Assembly: GCA_028706745.1 (NCBI GenBank)
Contig: JAQTVM010000012.1
Location: 1 to 50,532, forward strand
Length of the DNA: 50,532 bases
Reading direction: 5' to 3'
Source: Candidatus Nanoarchaeia archaeon
Lineage (GTDB): Archaea; Nanobdellota; Nanobdellia; SCGC-AAA011-G17; GW2011-AR17
Below are positions 1 to 8,475 of the stretch, one piece after another (within the stretch, counting starts at the first letter, position 1; each line of letters begins with the position of its first letter). The translations under genes and the position numbers were made by a program. The notes under the pieces were generated by a model. The model did not search any database and was not told where the DNA came from. It saw only the letters and a program-made list of their open reading frames with translations.

Positions 1-58
1 AAGAAAACCCTTTTGTTTTTAGCTTAAAAAATTCGCGTCTTACATCTTCTTTTTTCAT
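1..58 (-). CDS. 5' end of a small HTH-like protein (partial)
   Basis: A minus-strand ATG at 58 opens a frame that runs off the window edge: MKKEDVRREFFKLKTKGFS. The 19 visible residues are basic and helical, and resemble the start of short DNA-binding (helix-turn-helix) proteins common in DPANN genomes, but this is too little to assign a family. A strong hairpin lies just upstream of its start, between it and the divergent protease gene. Only the start is visible, so confidence is moderate. Confidence 0.45.
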   Translation of the reverse strand, partial: MKKEDVRREFFKLKTKGFS

Positions 59-62
59 AAAT

Positions 63-104
63 ACCACCAAAATTCAGCGGAAACCGCTGAATTTAAAGGG
101 TGGT
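63..104. repeat. Intergenic hairpin (two nested inverted repeats)
   Basis: An 11-bp perfect stem (70-80 with 84-94, loop AAA) is nested inside a second pair, ACCACC at 63-68 with GGTGGT at 99-104. It separates two divergent genes and could act in the 5' region of the minus-strand gene or as a regulator site. Function is not known. Confidence 0.6.
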
Positions 105-156
105 GACATATGTCACTTGACTATACATTTTTCATCTTTATCGCAATCTTTATATA
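103..156 (+). promoter_or_regulatory. Promoter of the protease gene with a palindromic candidate operator
   Basis: TTTATATA at 149-156 is a TATA box whose centre lies about 28 bp before the ATG at 181, so the mRNA should be leaderless. Just upstream is a perfect 14-bp palindrome, GTGACATATGTCAC at 103-116, typical in form of a dimeric regulator site. The palindrome and spacing are seen; the operator role is inferred. Confidence 0.55.
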
Positions 157-180
157 ATAGAACCTTATTTTTGCTGTAAA

Positions 181-864
181 ATGAGCAGTAAAAAAACACC
201 TCTGGAAGACAAGATACACGGCAAAAAGCTAACCGGCGGAAGGAAACTTCTGGCAATATGCGGGCTTGGCGCCGCCATCTCAGCAGCCGGACTGCCTCCC
301 AAGGAGGCAAATGCAGAGCTTTACTGCTATCCTGACATGTTCAATCCGTATGTTGAGCATTGCACTGCGGCTATTGACACAAGCATAATCTATTCAGAAG
401 CTGAGAGCGTCACGCAGAATGCCAGCCAGTGGTGCTGGGCTGCCAGCATAGAGATGGTATTTGCATATTATGGCCATGATGTTTCGCAGGACAGGATAGT
501 CCAGAATACATGGGGCGGGCTTGTTGATTATCCGGGAAGCCCGTGGCAGATAATGCAGAACCTTAACAAGGAATGGACTGACAATAATGGAGACACATTT
601 CAGGCGCAGGGCGACAGCTATTCTGCAAGTGTTTATGCGGCTGCGCACGACCTGGCAAGCGACCATCCGCTGATAATCGGCGCGTTTGGGCATGCGACAG
701 TGCTAACCTCAATGAGCTATGCTCGGGATGTGATGACAGGCGCATGGGTGATGGAATCGGCAACTGTTCTTGACCCCTGGCCAGGAAGAGGAGAAAGATT
801 TGTCAGCGCGTATGAATGGACTTCCATAAACTTTGCGGCAAGGGTAAGGGCAGAGGCATTTTAA
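181..864 (+). CDS. Secreted papain-like cysteine protease (C39/C70-like)
   Basis: 227 residues. A basic start is followed by a hydrophobic stretch around residues 23-40 that ends at ANA, consistent with a signal peptide or N-terminal anchor. The papain-fold signature QWCWAASIEMVFAYYG gives oxyanion Gln83 and catalytic Cys85; GHATVLTSM gives His171, and VLDPWPG supplies the third residue, Asp198. This order matches the papain-like C39/AvrRpt2 (C70) clan, where such enzymes cleave peptides outside the cell. The start at 181 fits the TATA box 28 bp upstream (leaderless). It stands alone as a transcription unit, so the substrate is unknown. Confidence 0.8.
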   Translation: MSSKKTPLEDKIHGKKLTGGRKLLAICGLGAAISAAGLPPKEANAELYCYPDMFNPYVEHCTAAIDTSIIYSEAESVTQNASQWCWAASIEMVFAYYGHDVSQDRIVQNTWGGLVDYPGSPWQIMQNLNKEWTDNNGDTFQAQGDSYSASVYAAAHDLASDHPLIIGAFGHATVLTSMSYARDVMTGAWVMESATVLDPWPGRGERFVSAYEWTSINFAARVRAEAF

Positions 865-893
865 TTTTTATAATTTCTGCATGTTCTTGTATT

Positions 894-1034
894 TCATTTC
901 TTTTTCTTGAATATAGGCTGCAGGAAGAACAGGAAAAACGCGAAAAAGGCGTAATATGCCGGTTCTTGCTGCGTGTAGCCAAGAATACCGAGAAATCCCC
1001 GGAATCCGAAAAACCAGCTTGCTTTGAATTTCAT
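894..1034 (-). CDS. 46-residue hydrophobic membrane protein (DUF3796-like)
   Basis: The minus frame from ATG 1034 encodes a Phe/Gly-rich protein: MKFKASWFFGFRGFLGILGY, then TQQEPAYYAFFAFFLFFLQP, ending in IFKKKK and a TGA at 896-894. Two hydrophobic segments are separated by a short polar turn, and the FGF/GFLGxLGY pattern resembles the small DUF3796-type membrane proteins. No function is known. It is convergent with the protease gene and back-to-back with the MopE-like gene. An overlapping plus-strand frame across this region has no such pattern and is judged spurious. Confidence 0.65.
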   Translation of the reverse strand: MKFKASWFFGFRGFLGILGYTQQEPAYYAFFAFFLFFLQPIFKKKK

Positions 1035-1100
1035 ATTATGAATAAGGCTGTTTACTGTTAATAATACTTGAGCTTAAGGTTATCCGCTCCAACAGCAATA

Positions 1101-1108
1101 TTTAATAA
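1101..1108 (+). promoter_or_regulatory. TATA box of the MopE-like gene
   Basis: TTTAATAA lies about 28 bp before the ATG at 1133, the same spacing as at other leaderless genes in the window. A second AT-rich stretch, TTTATAAA at 1119-1126, is too close to the start to serve for it. Confidence 0.4.
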
Positions 1109-1132
1109 GGGATATGCCTTTATAAAAGATTA

Positions 1133-3643
1133 ATGATGAAAATATCAAAAAATCTGTTGTTGTGCTTAGTGATTGTGTGTCTTGCAATATTTTTGCTTGC
1201 TGCTGTAAGCTATGCAAAAAATGTTGATGCAATAACTATAGAAAATATTACATTAAACAGTGTCAGCTCTGTTAATGTAAGTGCAGGAAAAAAAGCAACT
1301 GCCTCAGTAACTGCTTCTGTTGAATCAGGAAGCTGGCAAAAAACACAATACAAGATTGGCGCAGGCAATTATGTCTGCAAGGACACGCCTGATTATAATG
1401 CCGGAGCCAATACTGTCTATTTTAATATTACCTCGCCTTCAAATAAGGGAGATTATGATTTTCAGGTTTGGGCGTGCGGCAGTTCCTGCAAGACAAGCAA
1501 GCCATGCTCTAATTATACATTTATGCTTTTAAATCCTGATGGCATTCATGTAGTATCAAAATGCGGTGATTTAATCGTTGAGGCAAGCGAAATTTGTGAT
1601 GGAAATTCACAAAACTGCACAACATCAAAAGGATATGCCGGAACGCAGTCCTGTAAATCAGGTTGCCTTGCGTGGAAATCTTGTGTTTCATCAGAAAAAT
1701 GCGGTGATGGAATTATAAACGGGCCTGAACAGTGCGATGACGGCAACAAAAAATCCGGCGATGGCTGCTCTTCTGCCTGCTTGCTTGAAACTGCTTATTA
1801 CCGCGACAAAGATAAAGACGGCTATGGCAATACGGCGCAGCTAAAGTTTGCAGTAAGCCCTCCGGCAGGTTATGTTTCGGAGAATGAAGACTGCAATGAC
1901 AATAAGGCAGACATAAATCCCGGAATGGCTGAAGCATGCAATAACATTGATGACAACTGCAATGATGTTATTGACGAAGACCTGGCAAGACCTGATGACA
2001 ATGTATTTGGCTTATGCTCTGCAAACAAAGAAGTGTGCAATGCAGGAATTTGGTTAGACAGCGCGGAGAACTATATTCCTATTAATGAAACATGCGACGA
2101 ATTTGACAATGACTGTGACGGCGAAATAAATGAGGACAATGTTTGCCCTCTAAGCTCTTATTATTGCGACACTGATACTGACGGGTATGCCGGCTTAATT
2201 CCAATCGGGCAATGCGACACTTACAACTGCGTGCCTGATGGATGCTCGACAGAAGCAGGGTTTGACTGTGATGATGCAAATGAGGAGATTTATCCCGGTG
2301 CAGATGAATCATGCAATAACATTGACGACAACTGCAATGGAATTATTGATGAAAACCTGTCAAGGGCTGATGACAATATGTTCGGCTTGTGCTTCTTAAA
2401 TATGGAGGTATGCAGTGCGGGCGAATGGTTTGATAATGAATTAAATTACCTGCCTTCTGACGAAATATGCGACGGTTTTGACAATAACTGTGATGGCAAT
2501 GTTGACGAGGCTGAAAACATAGAACCTCAGGGCATACAGGCATTTATTGGATTCAGCCCTCTTGTTCAGTCCTGCTATACAGGTCCTGAAGGAACAGAAG
2601 GAATAGGAATATGCGCGTCAGGACTGCAAACCTGCGCAGAAGGAAACTGGGAATCTTGTGCAAATGAAGTTTTGCCTGCAGAGGAGATATGCGACGGCTT
2701 TGACAATGACTGCGACGGAGAGATAGATAATGGCAACTTTACAGATTCTGATGCAGACGGAATAAAGGACTGCGTTGATATAGACAATGATAATGACGGT
2801 GTTGATGATGATGAAGACGTGATTAAAGGCAATAGCTCTGACATTAATACAAATGTTCCCGGCGGGCTTGTATTCTCTGTTGATGATGTGCAGGATGCTG
2901 CAAACTATGCAGGAACAGGGATAGTAAAAATTGCAGACAGCGCCGGAAATGCGCTTGTTGAGTTTGAATATGACTTTTTAACTGCGCTTGACTTATCAAG
3001 CATAAACCTGACGTTAAGCAATGAAAGCGGCTTTGGCTCTTTGATAATCAGGGGCATTAACCTTGGCGGGCAGAATGCCACAAAGACAGCTTATGTTGAC
3101 AGGATAGCGGGAACAAATACAATATGCATTATTGATGATGAAGTTGACGCAATTGTTGTCGAAGGCGACTGCTCAAACGGGATAAAGGTATCTTGCCCGG
3201 GAACAAGCGGGGATTACAGCTGTGAGCTGGCTGATGGCGGCGCAAGATATAAGATTAATGGGTTAAGGCATTCTGCTGTTACAGAATATAGCTATGTTCC
3301 ACCTGCGCCCGCTGAAGTTCCTTTGATTGGCGGAAGTTCAGGGATTTTGATTGTAGTACCGCATAATGTTCCTGTTGTTGAGGAAGAGCCCGTTGTTGAA
3401 GAGCCGATAATTGAAGAAGAGCCCGCTGTTGAAGAAAAGCAGATAATTAAGGAAGAGCCTGTTGCTGAAAAGCCTGCAACAACTGTTGAGAAAGCAAGGG
3501 CAAGGCTTGGGCAGATTACAGGGCAGGTAACCAATTCCCTAAGAAGCTCTCCTGACAAGTGGGGAGGGGCTGCAGGAATTCTATTGGCTGTTGTGCTGGT
3601 GTTCACTATTTACATTAACACAAGAAAGACAGTCAGGCAGTGA
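1133..3643 (+). CDS. Large Cys/Asp-rich surface protein with MopE-like metal-binding repeats
   Basis: 836 residues. A signal peptide (about 1-28) leads into a Cys-rich region with a DUF4215-type disulfide repeat (CGDGIINGPEQCDDGNKKSG). Several copies follow of the MopE-like metal-binding motif, with blocks such as CNNIDDNCNDVIDED, CDEFDNDCDGEINED, CNNIDDNCNGIIDEN, CDGFDNNCDGNVDE and CDGFDNDCDGEID, each preceded by a DxDxDGYG-type calcium loop and a DCND/DCDD motif. A thrombospondin-3-like stretch (DSDADGIKDC, DIDNDNDGVDDDED) comes next, then a beta-rich domain, a Glu/Val/Pro-rich stalk (about residues 745-780) and one C-terminal membrane helix with a basic tail. It is probably a calcium- or copper-binding protein held on the cell surface. 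The function is inferred from the repeats only. Confidence 0.8.
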   Translation: MMKISKNLLLCLVIVCLAIFLLAAVSYAKNVDAITIENITLNSVSSVNVSAGKKATASVTASVESGSWQKTQYKIGAGNYVCKDTPDYNAGANTVYFNITSPSNKGDYDFQVWACGSSCKTSKPCSNYTFMLLNPDGIHVVSKCGDLIVEASEICDGNSQNCTTSKGYAGTQSCKSGCLAWKSCVSSEKCGDGIINGPEQCDDGNKKSGDGCSSACLLETAYYRDKDKDGYGNTAQLKFAVSPPAGYVSENEDCNDNKADINPGMAEACNNIDDNCNDVIDEDLARPDDNVFGLCSANKEVCNAGIWLDSAENYIPINETCDEFDNDCDGEINEDNVCPLSSYYCDTDTDGYAGLIPIGQCDTYNCVPDGCSTEAGFDCDDANEEIYPGADESCNNIDDNCNGIIDENLSRADDNMFGLCFLNMEVCSAGEWFDNELNYLPSDEICDGFDNNCDGNVDEAENIEPQGIQAFIGFSPLVQSCYTGPEGTEGIGICASGLQTCAEGNWESCANEVLPAEEICDGFDNDCDGEIDNGNFTDSDADGIKDCVDIDNDNDGVDDDEDVIKGNSSDINTNVPGGLVFSVDDVQDAANYAGTGIVKIADSAGNALVEFEYDFLTALDLSSINLTLSNESGFGSLIIRGINLGGQNATKTAYVDRIAGTNTICIIDDEVDAIVVEGDCSNGIKVSCPGTSGDYSCELADGGARYKINGLRHSAVTEYSYVPPAPAEVPLIGGSSGILIVVPHNVPVVEEEPVVEEPIIEEEPAVEEKQIIKEEPVAEKPATTVEKARARLGQITGQVTNSLRSSPDKWGGAAGILLAVVLVFTIYINTRKTVRQ

Positions 3644-3682
3644 TTCGATAGGTTTTTAATTGCCTGCTTCTTATTTTTGGGC

Positions 3683-4123
3683 ATGGAAACAATAATTTCA
3701 GTGATAGGAATTACATTAGCAGCGATAATCTCTGTGATTTATTATATTAAAAAGAAAAAAGCATTTCTTGCCATATTATGGCTTGTTATCTTGTCTATCG
3801 GATTAGGCACTCCTTTGCTTTATTTTGTAATGCCCCCGGTAATTGCAGTTGCTGCAAACAGATGGCTTTATCAGAAACTTAAAAGAAACTGGCTCGCATT
3901 CCTTCTCTCATTGCCAGGAATACTGCCTGTTGCAGGATTGCTCGTATGGGCAATACCTTATTACATCCCTGTCAATTCAGATACAATCGGGCTTGGTGCG
4001 CTGGTGGCGGGGCTTGGGATGATAATAATTTATGTGTATTTGATTATAGCAAGCATTATTTTGTATTTCTTGTCCACGTTCATTTATTTAATTGTGAGAT
4101 GGGTAAGAAAACATGGACACTGA
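3683..4123 (+). CDS. Four-helix integral membrane protein, unknown
   Basis: 146 residues, nearly all hydrophobic, with about four transmembrane segments separated by short basic loops (YYIKKKKAF, YQKLKRNW, RWVRKHGH). I recognise no family. The ATG at 3683 is preferred over an in-frame TTG at 3677 because a TATA-like TTTTTAAT sits about 28 bp upstream of 3683. The end overlaps the next gene by 11 bp, so it heads a three-gene operon with a Toprim protein and a phosphoesterase. Confidence 0.65.
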   Translation: METIISVIGITLAAIISVIYYIKKKKAFLAILWLVILSIGLGTPLLYFVMPPVIAVAANRWLYQKLKRNWLAFLLSLPGILPVAGLLVWAIPYYIPVNSDTIGLGALVAGLGMIIIYVYLIIASIILYFLSTFIYLIVRWVRKHGH

Positions 4124-4466
4124 ACTGTTTGGTAAAATAGGCAGAGAGATTGAAAGGCTGAAAGAAGAGAATATTCCTGTGATTGTTGAGGGAAGCAATG
4201 ACAGGAAGGCTCTTGAAGAGCTTGGATTGTCCAATATAATAATCTTAAAGGGAAAGCCGCTTTACAAGCTGGTTGAGAGCATTGACGTTAAGGAAGTTGC
4301 TGTTTTAACTGATTTGGATGAGGAAGGCAAGAAGATGTACCACGAATTAAGGCAGGAGTTTTCCACACGCGGAGTAATGATTAATGACAAATTAAGAGTA
4401 TTGCTTTTCAAGACGCAGTTAAGGCAGATAGAGGGCTTGGCAAATTATTTGGAGAGGAACAAATGA
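4113..4466 (+). CDS. Toprim-domain protein (UPF0292-like)
   Basis: 117 residues, a stand-alone Toprim domain. The acidic motif IPVIVEGSNDRKAL supplies Glu26, and AVLTDLDEEG supplies the DxD pair Asp67/Asp69, which in this fold hold a divalent metal for phosphodiester chemistry. Length and motif order match small archaeal Toprim proteins related to RNase M5 and DnaG (UPF0292 type). It overlaps the membrane protein before it by 11 bp and the phosphoesterase after it by 4 bp, so the three are translationally coupled. The substrate is not known. Confidence 0.8.
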   Translation: MDTELFGKIGREIERLKEENIPVIVEGSNDRKALEELGLSNIIILKGKPLYKLVESIDVKEVAVLTDLDEEGKKMYHELRQEFSTRGVMINDKLRVLLFKTQLRQIEGLANYLERNK

Positions 4467-5197
4467 AAAAAGAACTCATTAATGGAATATTTGCAGTGGG
4501 GCTCTCCTTGTACACTTCCAAGACTCTTATTCTGGGAGATGTCCATATAGGATATGAGGAAGCAATGAACAAGCAGGGAGTCCTTATTCCAAGAAGGCAG
4601 TATGCTGAGACAATCTCGCTTCTTGAGCAGACTTTTGCTGAATTAAAAGCATACAATATGCCTGTTGAGAAAGTGATTATCAATGGCGACTTAAAGCACG
4701 AGTTTGGGACAATCTCTGACACTGAATGGAGGAATACGTTGGGGATTTTAGACTTTCTTGCAAAGCAGTGCAAGAGCATTGTACTGATTAAGGGCAATCA
4801 CGATACTATTCTTGGCCCGATTGCAAATAAGAGGAATGTTGCTGTGAAGGAGTTTGAAGTCGTGGGGGATGTGTTTGTTTGCCACGGGGATTATATTACA
4901 GATAAGGCAGAATTAAAGAAAGCTAAAATACTAATAATAGGGCACGAGCATCCTTCTGTTGTTTTAAGGCAGGGCGGAAGGGTTGAGAAGTACAAGTGCT
5001 TTTTAGTGGGTGAATGGCAGAAGAAATCCCTTATTGTAATGCCGTCGTTTAACACAGTTGTTGAAGGCACGGATGTATTGAAGGATGATTTGTTGAGCCC
5101 TTTTCTTTCGGATATAGGAAAGTTTGAAGTATTTGTCTCAGGATATGGGGAGATTTTGGATTTTGGAAGTGTGAATAAGCTGAGGCAGTTGGAGTAA
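4463..5197 (+). CDS. Calcineurin-like metallophosphoesterase (COG1407 type)
   Basis: 244 residues with the complete metallophosphoesterase motif set: GDVHIG (Asp26, His28), NGDLKHEFG (Asp76), KGNHD (Asn112, His113), CHGD (His141) and GHEHP (His161, His163). These bind two metals and place the protein among archaeal ICC/SbcD-like phosphoesterases (COG1407), which are often linked to nucleic-acid processing. The ATG overlaps the Toprim gene stop (ATGA). A nuclease or phosphatase role together with the Toprim protein is plausible but not shown. Confidence 0.85.
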   Translation: MKKELINGIFAVGLSLYTSKTLILGDVHIGYEEAMNKQGVLIPRRQYAETISLLEQTFAELKAYNMPVEKVIINGDLKHEFGTISDTEWRNTLGILDFLAKQCKSIVLIKGNHDTILGPIANKRNVAVKEFEVVGDVFVCHGDYITDKAELKKAKILIIGHEHPSVVLRQGGRVEKYKCFLVGEWQKKSLIVMPSFNTVVEGTDVLKDDLLSPFLSDIGKFEVFVSGYGEILDFGSVNKLRQLE

Positions 5198-5203
5198 AGA
5201 AGC

Positions 5204-6316
5204 TTAAACCATTCCAAAAACAAGCCCTGCTATTGTGGAATAGGCAATTACCAAGCCGACATATACTGCTGTTTTCTTGTTCCCCAATACTTTCCTTACG
5301 ACAAGCATATTGGGAAGGCTTAAGCTGGGTCCTGCAAGAAGCAAAGCCAATGCCGGTCCTGAAGCCATGCCTTTTGCAATCAATGCCTGAATAATGGGAA
5401 TCTCAGTAAGCGTTGAAAAGTACATGAATGCCCCGAATACTGACACAATCAGGTTTCCCAATATTGTGTTTGAGCCGACAAGCCCCTGTATTAATGTTTC
5501 AGGAAGCAGAGGCATTATGAATCCTGCGATGAAAACCCCTATAAATAAAAGCGGGAGAAGGATTTTTGCAAATCCCCATGTTTCCTCAAGCCATTTAAAA
5601 GCTATGTGGTCCCTGAACTTCCATAATACCAGCCCGACAACCCCTAAAGTAAACAGCCCCATTATTGAATATTTCAGCATACTGCCAATCTGCAAGCCAT
5701 TTACCACTAAAACTCCAACCATCAAGCCAAAGAAAGCAAGCAATACCTTGGTGGATATCTTTGATTCTTCTGTTTCCATAATCAATAATTTTTCTTTCTC
5801 AACTTTTTCCCTGAATATGAATGCCATTGTCAGCCCAACAAGAATTGAAAGGATTATCGCAGAAATAATCCTCGCTATCCCGATTTTAAATCCTAAAATG
5901 CTTAAAGTAAGGAACATTGCCGCAATGTTTATCGCAGGTCCTGCAAACAAAAATGTAATGGCTGGCCCTAATCCGGCGCCTCTTTTCCTTATGCCTGCAA
6001 ATAAAGGTAAAATTGTGCATGAGCATACAGCCAGAATTGCCCCTGAAACAGAAGCAACGCCGTAAGAGACATATTTTTTCGCTTCATGCCCGAGATATTT
6101 CATTACTTTTTCTTTTTGGATGAAAACAGCTATTGCCCCTGCTATGAACAAGGCGGGAATCAGGCAGGTTAGAACGTGCTTTTGTGCATAATCATGCAGC
6201 AAGTCAAAAGCAGACAGTACAGAATTCCTGAACCATTCTGCATTTGAAGGCACGAAATAGAATATTCCAAACACAGCGATAATTATTGCCAGTAATGTCC
6301 AGTCTTTTTTTTCCAT
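5204..6316 (-). CDS. Permease of the ArsP/UPF0718 (DUF318) family
   Basis: 370 residues with about ten membrane helices. The first half carries VCSCTILPLFAG (Cys98, Cys100) followed by GPAITFLFAGPAIN, and the second half a matching GPALALLLAGPSLS: the paired repeats of the UPF0718 permease family. Members export organic arsenicals (ArsP) or other soft metals, with the Cys pair likely binding the metal(loid). As the last gene of the arsR-arsM-trx-arsF-arsG operon (1-bp gap from arsG), it is most simply an arsenical exporter. Copper or zinc export, as in other family members, is the alternative. Confidence 0.8.
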   Translation of the reverse strand: MEKKDWTLLAIIIAVFGIFYFVPSNAEWFRNSVLSAFDLLHDYAQKHVLTCLIPALFIAGAIAVFIQKEKVMKYLGHEAKKYVSYGVASVSGAILAVCSCTILPLFAGIRKRGAGLGPAITFLFAGPAINIAAMFLTLSILGFKIGIARIISAIILSILVGLTMAFIFREKVEKEKLLIMETEESKISTKVLLAFFGLMVGVLVVNGLQIGSMLKYSIMGLFTLGVVGLVLWKFRDHIAFKWLEETWGFAKILLPLLFIGVFIAGFIMPLLPETLIQGLVGSNTILGNLIVSVFGAFMYFSTLTEIPIIQALIAKGMASGPALALLLAGPSLSLPNMLVVRKVLGNKKTAVYVGLVIAYSTIAGLVFGMV

Positions 6317-6317
6317 A

Positions 6318-7028
6318 TTAAACCACCATCCTTATTGTATAATACAATCCTGCCAAAATAAAAACAACAGCCATTATCTTTCTCATCCATAATTCAAATG
6401 TTTGAACCTTGTTCATTATTGCGCCTAATTTATTCACGCTTTTGACTAAGATAAAAGAGAATACAATTACAGGCAGCCCTGTGGCAAATGCAAAAACAGA
6501 GGGAAGGAGGATTGCGCTTTGGGCTTTTATTGCCAATGGGATAAGCATTCCGAAAAACAGCACTGCGCTGAACGGGCAGAATGCCATTGCAAAAACAACC
6601 CCCAGCAAAAATGCACCTGCGTACCCCTTGTTTGCAAGATTCTCCTTTAATCTGCTGAATCTGCCGTTTTCCTTGAAAATATTGAGCTTTATTGCATCCA
6701 GCATTACAACACCAATTATTATTAAGAAGGGACCAAGAATCTTTTCTCCGTATTTTTGCAGAAACAGCGCTATCTCCTGCGTGTTTATCCCGAAAAAAAC
6801 AATCAATGAGGCAATTCCAACATAAGTGAACATCCTGCCAAGGGTATAAAGAAAGCCCACAAGCAAGGTATGCCTGCTGTGGCTGATTCTCTTGCTTGCG
6901 TAGGCTATTGCAGTTATATTTGTTGCCAATGGGCAGGGGCTTATTGCAGTCATCAAGCCAATGAAAAAGGCGGCAACTATCGGAATGCCGCTTGTTCCCA
7001 TCGCTTCCATGAATGCCATTAATCCCAT
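6318..7028 (-). CDS. arsG: ArsG-like efflux permease (CcdA/DsbD fold)
   Basis: 236 residues, six membrane helices, CcdA/DsbD-type fold. The first helix has GLMTAISPCPLATNITAIAY and the second half AMAFCPFSAVLFFG: one Cys-Pro in each repeat, as in cytochrome-c-biogenesis transporters. The SPCPLATN form and its place directly after a CxxC lipoprotein match the ArsG group, reported to export trivalent aromatic aminoarsenicals with ArsE and ArsF. I start at ATG 7028, one base after the arsF stop; an upstream in-frame ATG at 7055 would overlap arsF. Alternative: a general thiol-electron transporter. Confidence 0.75.
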   Translation of the reverse strand: MGLMAFMEAMGTSGIPIVAAFFIGLMTAISPCPLATNITAIAYASKRISHSRHTLLVGFLYTLGRMFTYVGIASLIVFFGINTQEIALFLQKYGEKILGPFLIIIGVVMLDAIKLNIFKENGRFSRLKENLANKGYAGAFLLGVVFAMAFCPFSAVLFFGMLIPLAIKAQSAILLPSVFAFATGLPVIVFSFILVKSVNKLGAIMNKVQTFELWMRKIMAVVFILAGLYYTIRMVV

Positions 7029-7029
7029 A

Positions 7030-7488
7030 TTAGTTTCCTGCCAGCTTTTGCTCAATAACTTCCCGGAGGTAATTCATATAGTCAATTTTGTTGTTTATTT
7101 TGTACCATACATTGGTATTCTGCTCTGCCTTAAACTCTCCTTCTTTTGTATAAACGCCAAGCCATAACGAAGAGCCGGTTGCCTTATATTTCATTACCAA
7201 ATCCATATTTTCCGGAAGTTCGCCGTTAATATGCCTGAACACAATTTTACCTGTTTTCAGCTCATTCGGGAAAAATGTATTTACTGTCTCTTCAGCATAA
7301 GCACCGACTGTCTTGCATGAATAGCACTGGTGAGTCCCGTGAAAATGGTATATTTCAAGCTTGTCAATGTTTATTTGATGTTCTCCTGATACAACGGCAT
7401 TGCTGTCAATTGGCGCTTTTTCTGAGCATCCTGCAAGAAGCAGCGCAATTGCTAAAATAATGAATGCTGTATTCTTCACTTTAACCAC
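7030..7488 (-). CDS. arsF: ArsF-like thiol lipoprotein
   Basis: 152 residues. The N terminus is a textbook lipoprotein signal with lipobox LLAGC (Cys21), so the domain sits outside the membrane on a lipid anchor. The body is a short thioredoxin-like domain with HQCYSCKTVGAYAEE (CxxC). Architecture, length and position between a small thioredoxin and an ArsG-like permease match the ArsF group, reported as part of a reductase acting on nitrophenyl arsenicals. It overlaps the preceding thioredoxin gene by 13 bp. The ArsF name rests on pattern and context and should be confirmed by profile search. Confidence 0.7.
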   Translation of the reverse strand: MVKVKNTAFIILAIALLLAGCSEKAPIDSNAVVSGEHQINIDKLEIYHFHGTHQCYSCKTVGAYAEETVNTFFPNELKTGKIVFRHINGELPENMDLVMKYKATGSSLWLGVYTKEGEFKAEQNTNVWYKINNKIDYMNYLREVIEQKLAGN

Positions 7489-7706
7489 TTCTTTATTTCT
7501 TCAGGCGCAGGTACCTTCCCGTATGCTTTTACTTCTCCGTCAATGACAATTGCGGGCGTTGACATTACTCCGTAGCCTATAATCTTATCAATTTCAGTCA
7601 CTTTAACAACTTCTGCCTTCTTGCCTGTTTCTTCAAGCGCTTTTCTTGCATTCTCTTCAAGCTGCTTGCATTTCGGGCATCCTGTCCCCAGTATTTCTAT
7701 TTTCAT
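7476..7706 (-). CDS. Small thioredoxin/glutaredoxin-like protein (ArsE-like position)
   Basis: 76 residues: the minimal redox-active thioredoxin fold of the archaeal type, with GTGCPKCKQLEENARKAL giving the CxxC active site and VMSTPAIVIDGEV the conserved cis-Pro strand. It probably shuttles electrons to the membrane partners ArsF and ArsG. It lies between arsM (13-bp gap) and arsF (13-bp overlap). A clear GGGAGG ribosome-binding site sits about 8 bp before its ATG, showing that internal cistrons here use Shine-Dalgarno initiation. Confidence 0.85.
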   Translation of the reverse strand: MKIEILGTGCPKCKQLEENARKALEETGKKAEVVKVTEIDKIIGYGVMSTPAIVIDGEVKAYGKVPAPEEIKKWLK

Positions 7707-7719
7707 TTTATCCTCCCAA

Positions 7720-8475
7720 TTATTCTTTACGAGCTTCCAGTTTTAAGCTTTCAACAGGAAGTTGATTATATTGCCTTTTGCTTATGTCTGTATCTTCTGA
7801 AAGAATTTTGACTTTAAAACCCGCTTTTCTGATTAATTTTAGATATTCTCCTTTGAGTAATGCTCCTCCGACACAGCTTGAAATAAGATTTTTATCTTTC
7901 CTTTGCATTTCAGACAATTCTTTTAATAATACTATATCTGAAACAAACATTTTTCCTCCTTTCCTAATAACCCTGTGTGCTTCTTTGAAGACTTTTAATT
8001 TGTCCGGAGAAAGATTAATTACGCAATTGCTTATAATTACATCAACTGAATTATTCTCTACCGGCAAGTTTTCTATTTCTCCAAGCTTGAACTCGACATT
8101 ATTGTATCCATATTTCTTTGCATTCTCTTTTGCTTTCTTAACCATCTGCGGAGTCATATCAACACCTATGACTTTGCCTTTCTTCCCCGCTTTTTTGGCT
8201 GCAAGGAAGCAGTCAAACCCTGCTCCTGAGCCAAGATCAAGAACAGTCATGCCTTCTGTTATATCTCCGAGTGCTGTTGGATTTCCGCATCCAAGCCCAA
8301 GATTTGCTCCAGGGCAAGAATTGACATCTTTGTCAGAATAGCCAATAGATTTTGCCAAATCCTCGTTTGTAGATTGGCTGCAATTGCATGAGCATCCGCA
8401 TCCCTGCTCTGCTACTTTTCCATAACTTTCTTTCACAATTTTTTTTATTTTTTTATTTTGAATCTTATTTTTCAT
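7720..8475 (-). CDS. arsM: Arsenite S-adenosylmethionine methyltransferase
   Basis: 251 residues, Rossmann-fold methyltransferase. Motif I is [13 protein letters not shown], followed by [11 protein letters not shown] and [11 protein letters not shown]. The ArsM Cys set is present: the GCGCSCNC cluster near the N terminus, [21 protein letters not shown] and [13 protein letters not shown]; in known ArsM these hold trivalent arsenic for stepwise methylation. I start at ATG 8475, which overlaps the arsR stop (ATGA). A longer frame extends back to 8646, but its extra 57 residues only read through arsR in another frame. Confidence 0.92.
   Translation of the reverse strand: MKNKIQNKKIKKIVKESYGKVAEQGCGCSCNCSQSTNEDLAKSIGYSDKDVNSCPGANLGLGCGNPTALGDITEGMTVLDLGSGAGFDCFLAAKKAGKKGKVIGVDMTPQMVKKAKENAKKYGYNNVEFKLGEIENLPVENNSVDVIISNCVINLSPDKLKVFKEAHRVIRKGGKMFVSDIVLLKELSEMQRKDKNLISSCVGGALLKGEYLKLIRKAGFKVKILSEDTDISKRQYNQLPVESLKLEARKE

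Noticed and set aside
816-1061. Plus-strand 81-residue frame after the protease
   Set aside because: It overlaps the protease end in another frame and has no protein-like pattern; the minus-strand 46-residue frame in the same DNA has a clear membrane-protein pattern.
5394-6065. Plus-strand 223-residue frame
   Set aside because: It is the antisense of the ArsP-like permease, which has full family motifs on the minus strand.
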